Below, piece by piece: positions 25,339 to 32,464 of a DNA stretch of 47,502 bases (its first letter is position 1; every line of letters begins with the position of its first letter). The stretch lies in NCBI GenBank assembly GCA_017457305.1, contig JAFTHP010000051.1:1-47502 (forward strand), read 5' to 3'. Origin of the DNA: Clostridia bacterium (GTDB lineage Bacteria > Bacillota > Clostridia > Christensenellales > CAG-314). A model generated the notes under the pieces. The model was not told the DNA's origin, searched no databases, and was given only the letters and a program-made list of their open reading frames with translations. A program made the position numbers and the translations under genes.

Positions 25339-25359
25339 TTGTAGGGCGGTGGTTTACTG
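25339..25359 (+). repeat. REP-like family D core, copy 1
   Basis: The 21-bp core containing GTAGGGCGGTGGTTTACTG is identical at 32209-32229, 6.9 kb away. In both places it starts with TTGTAGGG and continues into a short inverted arm. Confidence 0.7.
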
Positions 25360-25390
25360 CAACCGAAAGGCTCCCTCTGGGGGTATTACA

Positions 25391-25617
25391 TATATGCACA
25401 ATTCAGTATAGGCAAAACCAAATGAAACGTTTCAGAAACGCACAGATATAGATTAAGACAAAGAGATACAAATAGAGATAGAACTATATATAAAGGGAGA
25501 TGGAGATGTATATACAATTCAGCACAGGCAAAAATCAATGTGACGTCACATGTGACAACAGATATAGATAAAGAAATAAAAATAGAGATAGAACTAGATA
25601 TATAGGGAGAGGGAGAT
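25391..25617. repeat. Imperfect tandem repeat with divergent central palindromes
   Basis: Unit 1 (25391-25507, 117 bp) and unit 2 (25508-25617, 110 bp) align throughout, with one 6-bp indel. They share ATTCAG, AGGCAAAA, CAGATATAGAT, ATAGAGATAGAACTA and AGGGAGA. At the same place each has a perfect 12-bp palindrome: TGAAACGTTTCA (25423-25434) and TGTGACGTCACA (25539-25550). Each palindrome is followed by a third copy of its own half-site (GAAAC and TGTGAC). The unit lies between two family A repeat fragments. The function is unknown. Confidence 0.8.
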
Positions 25618-25648
25618 ATATAAAAAAGAAACAAAGTTAAATATACAC

Positions 25649-25779
25649 AAGGCTCCCTCTCGGAGGGCACGACGCGTTAAGCAAATGTGCCAGTGGCACA
25701 TTTGTAGCCAAAGCGGGGAAGTAGGCTACGCCTACGACCTGGGCCGAAGGCTGTCAACGAGAGTTGACTGAGGGAGAGC
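25649..25779 (+). repeat. Family A REP-like element interrupted by other hairpins
   Basis: The left end (25649-25667, AAGGCTCCCTCTCGGAGGG) and the right end (25747-25779, containing CTGTCAACGAGAGTTGACTG) form one family A element. They are separated by about 80 bp that include the hairpins AAATGTGCC/GGCACATTT (about 25682-25705) and GTAGGC/GCCTAC. It looks like an insertion of repeats into a repeat. Confidence 0.6.
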
Positions 25780-25800
25780 GCAAAACTTAATACTTTCGTA

Positions 25801-25851
25801 GGCTCCTTCCGTCTCGGCAAACCTCGACACCTCCCTCTCGGAGGGAGGCTT
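25801..25851 (-). repeat. REP-like family C element, copy 1
   Basis: On the minus strand it starts AAGCCTCCCTCCGAGAGGG and ends GACGGAAGGAG. The copy at 40287-40337 aligns end to end with substitutions. Similar elements are common in gut Firmicutes genomes (general knowledge, not checked here). Confidence 0.65.
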
Positions 25852-25903
25852 ATTCTTCCCACCCACTCCCATTTCTTGGTGGAGTGTCAGTAACGCATCG
25901 CAT

Positions 25904-25930
25904 GTAGGGTGCGACGTCCCCGACGCACCG
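25904..25930 (+). repeat. REP-like family B hairpin, copy 2
   Basis: GTAGGG is followed by arms GGTGCG and CGCACC around ACGTCCC. Compared with 25019-25045, the differing arm bases are compensated on the other side, so pairing is preserved. Confidence 0.65.
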
Positions 25931-25938
25931 CCCAACAA

Positions 25939-25971
25939 AAAAACAGTCCTTCGCATAAAAGGACTGTTTTT
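25939..25971. terminator. Bidirectional intrinsic terminator
   Basis: AAAAACAGTCCTT pairs perfectly with AAGGACTGTTTTT across a 7-nt loop. It ends the minus-strand transglutaminase gene at 25992 and could also stop read-through from the left. Confidence 0.85.
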
Positions 25972-25991
25972 GTATTATCTTGTAAAACTAT

Positions 25992-28037
25992 CTACTTGTT
26001 TTTGATAACGACGTACACGTTGCCATCTTCCACAAAATTAACGCTTCCGCTACTTGCGCCCACTTGTTGAAGAGCGGAAACAATCTCGTCTTGAGCACTT
26101 GCCCCAACGTCAAAGCCAACAACAAACTGAACGGATACTGTGCCTTGTTGTGCCCACAGGTGGCGCATAAGGGTGGTAAGTTCCGCTGGGCTTACGATAA
26201 CAAAGTCGGCGGTGGTGCTGTAGTATTTGTAGGTTAGCTGTGCAAACACGTCCATTTGTGTGTTGCACACAATATCTTGTCTGCTGGTAGCAACGTAGTG
26301 TTGTGAGTACTGACTATCCGTCAAACCGAAGAAGGTGTATTGAGCAACTTCTAGCTTGTTTTCGCCAGTAAGCATCAAGTTGTCGCTGGTTGCATCCACA
26401 ATGTACCATTTGCCGTCCATCAGCACCTTGTTCCAAGCGTGTCCTACACCGCCAGGATTGCCCGCAGGAACGCCTTCTACTGTTACGCATGGTATGCCTT
26501 CAATATTGCAAAGACACGCCACAGCCTTCGCTATGCCCTCACACACGGCCTTGTTATTGTTGAATACGCCCTCTAGGAAGAACGCATCGTAGTGGGATAG
26601 GCTTTGACGTTCGTTTGCTGGCAAGGATAACTGTGCTTCCATCATTTCCAGTAGCTTGTGGTCGTAGTTGACGTTGGCAATTACCCAGTCGTGGATAGCT
26701 AGCACTTTTTGCACGTCGGTCATTTGGTCATCGCAAATTTGGCGAAGTACAGCCTTCATTTTGCCTAGCATTTTTTCCGCTGGACTACCGCTTGTTGCAA
26801 CAGGCTTTCCGCCCTGCTCAAGTACGTACCAAAGCTGTTCGCTACTGCTAACTGTGACAGTTAAACTGCGTTGGTTGTACGCAAAGTCATCCCAGCTGTT
26901 ACTGCGTGTTGGCGTGTAGGTTGACTTGTTTGCGCTGGCAATTTGGGTGTAGTCGCTACCCGTTGTGGATGCCGTTGGCGTTTGGTTGTTGAGTGTTAGC
27001 GTAAGTGTCAGCTGATATGTTTTTGAGCCACCGCTTGTGATTGTTTTCAAGGAGGATTGCAAGCCAAATGCAAAGGGCACGTTGCAGTTATCCACAAGGG
27101 TTTGAAGGGTATCGTTTGTAACTTCAAAAGCCACGTCGAAGGTGGTGGTTGTGTAGTGGTTGAGCACGGCGCTGTTAAAGTAGGCGCTCATTTCTTCCAC
27201 GGTGTTTACCTTTTGCACTTGGGATGGATCCCATTGTAGCTTTAGTGCGCTGTTATCGGTGTAGGTAACGGATGGGATAACTTGCGTTTCCACTTCCCCA
27301 CACACGTTGCAGGTGCGGGATTTTTTGCCGTCGGATACTTCCGTGGCGGGGGTATCGGTAACCCAGCCGTTCCACTTGTGACCAAGGGCATCTACGTAGT
27401 TGACGTTTTCTTCAAAGGAGCAATCTTGGCACTTTTGGTAGGTGTAACCTTGCTCCGTGCAGGTGGGCTGGTAAACTTGACTAACTAGGTTGTGGGGCAG
27501 TTGGTCGGTTATATCCGCTTTATTGGTTGCGCCACAAACTGTGCAGGTTTGTTGAGTGTATCCGCCACTGGTGCAGCTTGGTGGGATAACTTGGTCGCTG
27601 TATGTGTGGGGGATGGGGTTGACGATATCCGTTTTTTGTTGAGTTCCGCACACCGAGCATGTGTTAAGGGTGTATCCCTGAGTGGTGCAGGTGGGCGCAA
27701 CCGTTTCGCTGTTGAAGCTGTGTGGGATTGCCGGCACAATATCCTTTTTTTCCGTTTCGCCACACACAATGCACTTGTAGTTGGTGTAGCCATCCGACGT
27801 GCAGGTGGGCGCTACGGTATCTAGCATGGATAGCGTGTGTGGAAGGCGGTCGATATCTTCGTAAGTTACCTTTTCGCACAGCGTGCAGGTTTTTTTGACG
27901 TAACCCTTTTTGCTGCAGGTGGGAGCAACCGTTTCTTCGACGTATTGGTGCTCGCAAGTGAGCTGATTGAGCAATCCACACGCGGTGGTGGTCATCAGCA
28001 TAAGCAATATTAGCAATACCAGAGCAATTTTTTTCAT
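25992..28037 (-). CDS. Lipoprotein with CxxC repeats and a transglutaminase-like domain
   Basis: The 681-residue product begins with a lipoprotein signal ending in TTAC (Cys20). Five full repeats of about 33 residues (APTC...GY...CxxC...PH) and a partial sixth span about 28-240. They are the same type as in the giant lipoprotein. A linker region (about 250-440) precedes a transglutaminase-like core whose catalytic triad is visible: Cys499 (KAVCEGIAKA), His533 (GHAWN) and Asp548 (VDATSD). A short alpha/beta-like tail follows. Bacterial members of this superfamily are cysteine proteases or transamidases acting on surface peptides. The promoter is at 28066-28094 and a TTGGGG site precedes the ATG. 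It is convergent with the giant gene across the repeat region. The shared repeats suggest the two proteins meet at the surface. The substrate is unknown. Confidence 0.92.
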   Translation of the reverse strand: MKKIALVLLILLMLMTTTACGLLNQLTCEHQYVEETVAPTCSKKGYVKKTCTLCEKVTYEDIDRLPHTLSMLDTVAPTCTSDGYTNYKCIVCGETEKKDIVPAIPHSFNSETVAPTCTTQGYTLNTCSVCGTQQKTDIVNPIPHTYSDQVIPPSCTSGGYTQQTCTVCGATNKADITDQLPHNLVSQVYQPTCTEQGYTYQKCQDCSFEENVNYVDALGHKWNGWVTDTPATEVSDGKKSRTCNVCGEVETQVIPSVTYTDNSALKLQWDPSQVQKVNTVEEMSAYFNSAVLNHYTTTTFDVAFEVTNDTLQTLVDNCNVPFAFGLQSSLKTITSGGSKTYQLTLTLTLNNQTPTASTTGSDYTQIASANKSTYTPTRSNSWDDFAYNQRSLTVTVSSSEQLWYVLEQGGKPVATSGSPAEKMLGKMKAVLRQICDDQMTDVQKVLAIHDWVIANVNYDHKLLEMMEAQLSLPANERQSLSHYDAFFLEGVFNNNKAVCEGIAKAVACLCNIEGIPCVTVEGVPAGNPGGVGHAWNKVLMDGKWYIVDATSDNLMLTGENKLEVAQYTFFGLTDSQYSQHYVATSRQDIVCNTQMDVFAQLTYKYYSTTADFVIVSPAELTTLMRHLWAQQGTVSVQFVVGFDVGASAQDEIVSALQQVGASSGSVNFVEDGNVYVVIKNK

Positions 28038-28065
28038 ATTAACCCCAAAATAACGATTTTTTTAT

Positions 28066-28094
28066 ATTATACAACATATCTACGGCAAATACAA
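28066..28094 (-). promoter_or_regulatory. Sigma-A promoter for the transglutaminase lipoprotein
   Basis: On the minus strand, TTGTAT (28089-28094) is followed after 17 bp by TATAAT (28066-28071), about 29 nt upstream of the ATG. It has the same -35 and -10 hexamers and spacing as the candidate promoter of the giant gene. Confidence 0.75.
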
Positions 28095-28162
28095 GCATAA
28101 ATTTCCCCCTTTGCCACGGAAAAAAGCAACAATGCCCCACGCCCACCAAATAACAGGGTAAT

Positions 28163-28190
28163 AAAAAAGACTCGAAGATTGAATCCAATC
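28163..28190 (-). repeat. 28-nt inverted repeat, left copy (partner 29109-29136)
   Basis: On the minus strand this reads GATTGG, a variable base, then TTCAATCTTCGAGTC and six T. It matches the plus-strand terminator after tRNA-Glu with one mismatch. This copy lacks the left stem arm and probably no longer works as a terminator. Confidence 0.8.
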
Positions 28191-28260
28191 CCAAGCCTGT
28201 TGTTTTTGTGTATGGACGACTACTTATTACTTCCACCAAAAATATGACAAAAAATTAGTG

Positions 28261-28301
28261 AAAAAGTAAAAATCGACAAGCTTCTATCGAAACTTGTCAA
28301 T
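28261..28301 (-). terminator. Terminator of ssrA
   Basis: On the minus strand, just past the encoded CCA, arms ATTGACAAG and CTTGTCGAT enclose an 11-nt loop and are followed by a T-rich tract. Confidence 0.75.
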
Positions 28302-28305
28302 TTTT

Positions 28306-28677
28306 TGGTGGAGGTGACGGGAATTGCACCCGTGTACCAACGCAAGACCATCTAACCTTCTACGTACGTAGCCTACCTATTGATGTCGCCTTGCACTGCC
28401 AGTAGACAGGCGTTACAAAGCCAAGATTTGGTCAATCTCACAAAATGCGGTCAAATCCTGCCGCACGTTGCTATACACACTTTCTGACACCGAGTTTACG
28501 CCGTGTGTAAGAGTCGCAAGTCGATGCGCCGCGTTAAATTAGGCAGCGAATGCCATTCTGTTAGAATAGCTTGTGCTAGAATTAGCGTTTAATTTAGTGT
28601 TGCCTTGGTACGCAGTGGGCGCTGCGGTACGCTTATTAGACCTTCTTCAACGCTGGGCGAATCTAAAAAACACCCCC
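28306..28677 (-). ncRNA. ssrA: tmRNA (ssrA)
   Basis: Transfer-messenger RNA, which rescues stalled ribosomes together with SmpB (gene at 42596). The 5' end GGGGGTG (28671-28677) pairs with CACCTCC before the discriminator A and encoded CCA (28306-28308). The third pair is G-U, the alanine identity element. A T-arm with GTGCAATTC is next to the acceptor. The tag frame starts at a GCT resume codon (28584-28586) and ends at TAA (28539-28541), giving the tag ANSSTSYSNRMAFAA. It ends in the AFAA/ALAA type degron read by ClpXP-like proteases. Length is 372 nt, normal for a one-piece tmRNA. It is transcribed from an extended -10 promoter and ended by the terminator at 28261-28301. Confidence 0.96.
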
Positions 28678-28709
28678 ATAAACAAGGCTAATTGCTTGTA
28701 GTGTTACCT

Positions 28710-28738
28710 ATTGTAGCATATTTTTGCAAAAATGAAAA
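28710..28738 (-). promoter_or_regulatory. Extended -10 promoter of ssrA
   Basis: On the minus strand TTTTCA (28733-28738) is 17 bp from TACAAT (28710-28715), which is preceded by TGC (extended -10). The start would be about 25 nt upstream of mature tmRNA, as expected for a processed 5' end. Confidence 0.65.
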
Positions 28739-28764
28739 CCTTTTTTTCAAATTGTGTCAAACGC

Positions 28765-28793
28765 TTGCAAATTGAGCCTTGCTATGCTATACT
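28765..28793 (+). promoter_or_regulatory. Promoter of tRNA-Glu
   Basis: TTGCAA (28765-28770), a 17-bp spacer, then TATACT (28788-28793) preceded by TGC (extended -10). It is divergent to the ssrA promoter about 30 bp away. Confidence 0.75.
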
Positions 28794-28833
28794 TTTTGAG
28801 CTGAAAGATGTGATTTTTGGCACAACTTTATAT

Positions 28834-28909
28834 GGCTCATTAGTCTAGCGGCCTAGGACATCGCCCTCTCACGGCGAGAACAGGGGTTCGAGTCCCCTAT
28901 GAGTCACCA
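28834..28909 (+). tRNA. tRNA-Glu (anticodon CTC)
   Basis: A full cloverleaf can be drawn. The acceptor GGCTCAT pairs with ATGAGTC. The anticodon arm is TCGCC-CTCTCAC-GGCGA with anticodon CTC, the T-arm is AGGGG-TTCGAGT-CCCCT, and CCA is encoded. A terminator follows at 28941-28970. Confidence 0.96.
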
Positions 28910-28920
28910 ACGGCAGACTC
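28889..28920 (+). repeat. tRNA-Glu 3'-end direct repeat, copy 1
   Basis: These 32 bp cover the T-arm end, acceptor strand, CCA and 11 bp beyond the tRNA. They recur exactly at 29075-29106. This geometry resembles the attL/attR of an element integrated at a tRNA 3' end. Confidence 0.9.
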
Positions 28921-28940
28921 GCGTTGAGTCGCAACCAAAC

Positions 28941-28970
28941 AGGTATTGCACAAGTCGCAATACCTTTTTT
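28941..28970 (+). terminator. Terminator of tRNA-Glu
   Basis: AGGTATTGC pairs perfectly with GCAATACCT across a 7-nt loop and is followed by a T-run. Confidence 0.88.
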
Positions 28971-29074
28971 GTTTGTTCCTTTTGGCTTTGTCTGCCTTAT
29001 CTTTCCCACATAGTGGATAACGAAATGATGTAGCGCTCCACTTTGTTCCGCTTACCGATGCTCATGCATACGGA

Positions 29075-29106
29075 CGAGTCCCCTATGAGTCACCAACGGC
29101 AGACTC
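29075..29106 (+). repeat. tRNA-Glu 3'-end direct repeat, copy 2
   Basis: Exact 32-bp copy of 28889-28920, without the rest of the tRNA. It is a tRNA fragment, not a gene. Confidence 0.9.
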
Positions 29107-29136
29107 AAGATTGGTTTCAATCTTCGAGTCTTTTTT
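29102..29136 (+). terminator. Second terminator downstream of the tRNA fragment
   Basis: GACTCAAGATTG pairs with CAATCTTCGAGTC (one bulged C), followed by six T. Part of it (29109-29136) is the right copy of the 28-nt inverted repeat shared with 28163-28190. Confidence 0.85.
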
Positions 29137-29230
29137 ATTCTAAAAATGCTATGTTTGTGGTGTATTTATATAAATATAACTTATATCGTCATAAAATTTA
29201 AATGATATTGCGTTGTTTGGGCAAAAATGC

Positions 29231-29259
29231 TTGTCTAAATTGCAAAAATAATGTAAAAT
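29231..29259 (+). promoter_or_regulatory. Promoter of ppdK
   Basis: TTGTCT (29231-29236), a 17-bp spacer, then TAAAAT (29254-29259), about 60 nt upstream of the GTG start. Confidence 0.6.
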
Positions 29260-29321
29260 ATCAATGTTTGGGGTATTTCCCCACTCTTACTAGATAACAA
29301 TTATTCAGGAGGAATATTACA

Positions 29322-31964
29322 GTGGCAAAAAAGTATACCTATTTGTTTAGCGAAGGCAACGCTACCATGCGTGAGATCTTGGGCGGAAAAGGTGCTAACC
29401 TTGCAGAAATGACAAACATCGGTTTGCCAGTTCCACAAGGCTTTACCATCACAACAGAAGCTTGCACAGCTTACTACGAAGATGGCAGAACAATCAACGA
29501 CGAAATCAAGGCTCAAATCTTGGAATACATCTCCAAGATGGAAGAAGTTACCGGCAAAAAGTTTGGTGACAAGGAAAATCCATTGTTGGTTTCCGTACGT
29601 TCTGGCGCACGCGCATCCATGCCAGGTATGATGGACACAATCCTTAACCTTGGTCTTAACGAAGAAGTAGTAGAAGTTCTTTCCGCTAAGTCTGGCAACC
29701 CACGTTGGGCATGGGACTGCTACAGAAGATTTATCCAAATGTTCTCTGACGTAGTTATGGAAGTTGGTAAAAAGTACTTCGAAGCTCTCATCGACCAAAT
29801 GAAGGAAGCTAAGGGCGTAGAATTTGACGTTGAACTTACAGCTGATGACCTCAAGGAACTTGCTAACCAATTCAAGGCAGAATATAAAGCAAAAATCGGT
29901 AAGGATTTCCCATCCGATCCAAAAGAACAACTATTTGCAGCAGTAGAAGCAGTTTTCCGTTCTTGGGACAACCCACGTGCTAACATCTACCGTATGGACC
30001 ACGATATCCCATACAGCTGGGGTACAGCAGTTAACGTACAAATGATGGCATTTGGTAACATGGGCGACGATTGCGGTACTGGTGTTGCTTTCACACGTAA
30101 CCCAGCTACAGGCGAAAAGGGACTTATGGGCGAATTTTTGATGAACGCACAAGGCGAAGACGTTGTTGCCGGCGTACGTACACCAATGCCTATCTCCAAG
30201 ATGGCAGAAGTTCAACCAGAAGTTTACAAGCAATTCTTGGAAGTTTGTGACACTCTTGAACATCACTACCGTGATATGCAAGATATGGAATTCACAATCG
30301 AAAAGGGTAAGCTCTACATGCTTCAAACACGTAACGGTAAGCGTACAGCTGCAGCAGCTATCAAGATTGCTTGCGACCTTATCGACGAAGGTATGATTAC
30401 AGAACAAGAAGCTCTTCTTCAAATCGATGCAAAATCCTTGGATATGCTTCTTCACCCAACATTCGACGCAAAAGCTTTGGCAGCAGCAGACAAGAACAAC
30501 GTTGTTGGCAAAGGTATTGCAGCTAGCCCAGGAGCAGCAGCAGGCACAATCGTGTTCACACCAGAAGATGCTGTTGAACTTGGCAAACAAGGCAAAAAGG
30601 TTATCCTTGTTCGTTTGGAAACATCCCCAGAAGATATCGAAGGTATGAAGTATGCTCAAGGTATCCTTACAGTTCGTGGCGGACAAACATCCCACGCAGC
30701 AGTAGTTGCACGTGGTATGGGCACATGCTGTGTATCTGGTTGTGGCGACATCAAGATGGACGAAGAAAACAAGTGCTTCACTCTTGGCGGAAAGGTATTC
30801 CACGAAGGTGACGACCTATCTTTGGACGGATCCACAGGTAAGATCTACGACATTGCTATCAAGACAGTTCCAGCAGATCCTAACAGCGGATACTTTGGAC
30901 GCATCATGCAACTAGCTGACAAATACAAGCAACTTGGCGTTAGAACAAACGCTGATACACCTACAGACGCTCAACGCGCTGCAGAACTTGGCGCACAAGG
31001 TATTGGTCTTTGCCGTACAGAACACATGTTCTTTGGCGAAGGACGTATCGACAAGATTCGCGAAATGATCGTTTCCGAAACTGTTGCAGAACGTGAAGCA
31101 GCTCTTGCTAAGATCGAACCATTGCAACAAGCAGACTTCGAAGGTTTGTACGAAGCTTTGGAAGGTAAACCAGTTACAATCCGTTTCTTGGATCCACCTC
31201 TCCACGAGTTCGTTCCTACAGAAGAAAAGGATATCGAAGAACTTGCACGCACACAAGGCAAGACAGTTGCAGAAATCAAGCAAATTTGCAACAGCTTGCA
31301 CGAATTTAACCCAATGATGGGTCACCGTGGTTGCCGTTTGGCAGTTACCTACCCAGAAATTGCCGTTATGCAAACAAAGGCTGTTATCAAGGCAGCTTTG
31401 GCAGTTCAAGCAAGACATGCTGATTGGAACCTTGTTCCAGAAATCATGATCCCACTTGTTGGCGAAATCAAGGAACTTCAATACGTTAAGTCCGTTGTTG
31501 TTAAAACAGCTAACGAACTCATTGCAGCAGCTGGTAGCGATATGCACTACAAAGTTGGTACAATGATCGAAATCCCACGTGCAGCTTTGACAGCAGACGA
31601 AATCGCTAAGGAAGCAGAATTCTTCAGCTTTGGTACAAACGACCTTACACAAATGACTTTCGGCTTCAGCCGTGACGACGCAAGCAAATTCCTACCAAGC
31701 TACTACTCCACAAAGATTTACGAAAGCGATCCATTTGCTCGTCTTGACCAAATCGGCGTTGGTAAACTTGTTAAGATGGCTTGTGAACTTGGTCGTTCCA
31801 CACGTCCTGATATCAAACTTGGTATCTGCGGCGAACACGGTGGTGACCCAAGCACAATCGAATTCTGCCACAAGGTTGGCCTAACATACGTTTCTTGTTC
31901 TCCATACCGTGTTCCAATTGCACGTTTGGCAGCAGCACAAGCAGCAATCAAATATCCTAGATAG
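29322..31964 (+). CDS. ppdK: Pyruvate, phosphate dikinase
   Basis: Interconverts pyruvate, ATP and phosphate with PEP, AMP and diphosphate in the cytoplasm. Many anaerobes use it in glycolysis or gluconeogenesis. The 880-residue length is typical. The start is GTG with a perfect AGGAGG (29307-29312). The N-terminal nucleotide-binding domain begins with GGKGANLAEM. The phosphorylated histidine is His458 in GGQTSHAAVVARGMGT. The C-terminal PEP/pyruvate barrel has FGTNDLTQMTFGFSRDD and the catalytic Cys836 in GICGEHGGDP. It is monocistronic, with its own promoter and a terminator at 32023-32058. Codons are regular and look highly expressed. The pgk-tpi-gpmI genes lie a few kilobases downstream, so glycolytic functions cluster loosely here. 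Confidence 0.97.
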   Translation: MAKKYTYLFSEGNATMREILGGKGANLAEMTNIGLPVPQGFTITTEACTAYYEDGRTINDEIKAQILEYISKMEEVTGKKFGDKENPLLVSVRSGARASMPGMMDTILNLGLNEEVVEVLSAKSGNPRWAWDCYRRFIQMFSDVVMEVGKKYFEALIDQMKEAKGVEFDVELTADDLKELANQFKAEYKAKIGKDFPSDPKEQLFAAVEAVFRSWDNPRANIYRMDHDIPYSWGTAVNVQMMAFGNMGDDCGTGVAFTRNPATGEKGLMGEFLMNAQGEDVVAGVRTPMPISKMAEVQPEVYKQFLEVCDTLEHHYRDMQDMEFTIEKGKLYMLQTRNGKRTAAAAIKIACDLIDEGMITEQEALLQIDAKSLDMLLHPTFDAKALAAADKNNVVGKGIAASPGAAAGTIVFTPEDAVELGKQGKKVILVRLETSPEDIEGMKYAQGILTVRGGQTSHAAVVARGMGTCCVSGCGDIKMDEENKCFTLGGKVFHEGDDLSLDGSTGKIYDIAIKTVPADPNSGYFGRIMQLADKYKQLGVRTNADTPTDAQRAAELGAQGIGLCRTEHMFFGEGRIDKIREMIVSETVAEREAALAKIEPLQQADFEGLYEALEGKPVTIRFLDPPLHEFVPTEEKDIEELARTQGKTVAEIKQICNSLHEFNPMMGHRGCRLAVTYPEIAVMQTKAVIKAALAVQARHADWNLVPEIMIPLVGEIKELQYVKSVVVKTANELIAAAGSDMHYKVGTMIEIPRAALTADEIAKEAEFFSFGTNDLTQMTFGFSRDDASKFLPSYYSTKIYESDPFARLDQIGVGKLVKMACELGRSTRPDIKLGICGEHGGDPSTIEFCHKVGLTYVSCSPYRVPIARLAAAQAAIKYPR

Positions 31965-32022
31965 TTTCTACGATAGTGGTGCAACCCACCATATTGCAAC
32001 GTATATCTAACAATTAACACAA

Positions 32023-32058
32023 AAACAGGTTTGAGAATATCCCAAGCCTGTTTTTTTT
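32023..32058 (+). terminator. Terminator of ppdK
   Basis: AACAGGTTTG pairs with CAAGCCTGTT (one G-U wobble), followed by eight or more T. Confidence 0.88.
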
Positions 32059-32208
32059 ACGGCTATTTCACAAACCGTTATTGTGTTTTGGCTACAAAGT
32101 GCTGTCGCTATCATCTGTGTTTTGCTCAGTTACCAACTGAGATTGTGCAAGCAGAAGAAGGGTACGATACAATGCCCTTCCTAACACATTTGCAAAAGCT
32201 CTTACAAA

Positions 32209-32306
32209 TTGTAGGGCGGTGGTTTACTGTCACCAAAAAAGCCGTCACCGATACTTAAACATAAGTTTCGGGGAAGGGGGACCACGTAAGTGGTGGAAGG
32301 GGTATA
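32209..32306 (+). repeat. REP-like family D core plus a second repeat element
   Basis: 32209-32229 is identical to 25339-25359. It is followed by GTCACC-type arms and then by AAGTTTCGGGGAAGGGGG and a CCACGTAAGTGG hairpin. The layout matches dispersed noncoding repeats rather than a gene. Confidence 0.6.
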
Positions 32307-32359
32307 CAGCCATAAATATAGTAAAAGTCAATATTGATAATCAAATTTCAAAAAATCTC

Positions 32360-32388
32360 TTGACAAATTTATTAAAAGGATATATACT
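32360..32388 (+). promoter_or_regulatory. Promoter of the ZIP transporter gene
   Basis: Perfect TTGACA (32360-32365), a 17-bp spacer and TATACT (32383-32388). I saw no obvious metal-repressor palindrome overlapping it. Confidence 0.75.
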
Positions 32389-32464
32389 ATAATTAATAAA
32401 AATTACTATTTAGTAATATATGTTGCAAAAATCAGCAAATTACATATATTAACAAGGTGGAGTT

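Larger units (their letters stand above)
24850..25991. other. 1.1-kb noncoding region of dispersed repeats, no gene seen
   Basis: Between two convergent genes. It holds the two terminators, at least three REP-like hairpin families, a 20-bp direct repeat (25184-25203 and 25302-25321, one mismatch) flanking a run of TTTTCAAAA-type AT-rich repeats, and the tandem palindromic unit at 25391-25617. Open frames here lack ribosome binding sites and coding character. Confidence 0.65.
28910..29321. other. Intergenic region with duplicated tRNA end and two terminators
   Basis: Contains the tRNA terminator, about 100 bp of unique DNA with no ORF, the second copy of the tRNA 3' end, a second terminator, and the ppdK promoter. 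No integrase or other mobile gene is present. Confidence 0.6.
31965..32464. other. 500-bp intergenic region with repeat fragments
   Basis: Holds the ppdK terminator, a family D core (32209-32229), a GAAGGGGGACC-type repeat with a CCAC/GTGG hairpin (32263-32306), and the promoter of the ZIP gene. I saw no supportable gene. Confidence 0.55.

Noticed and set aside
25391..25617. CRISPR-like array
   Set aside because: Only two long units with diverged interiors, no short identical repeats with unique spacers, and no cas genes.
29075..29106. Second tRNA-Glu
   Set aside because: Only the 3' part of the T-arm, the acceptor strand and CCA are present; the D and anticodon arms are missing.
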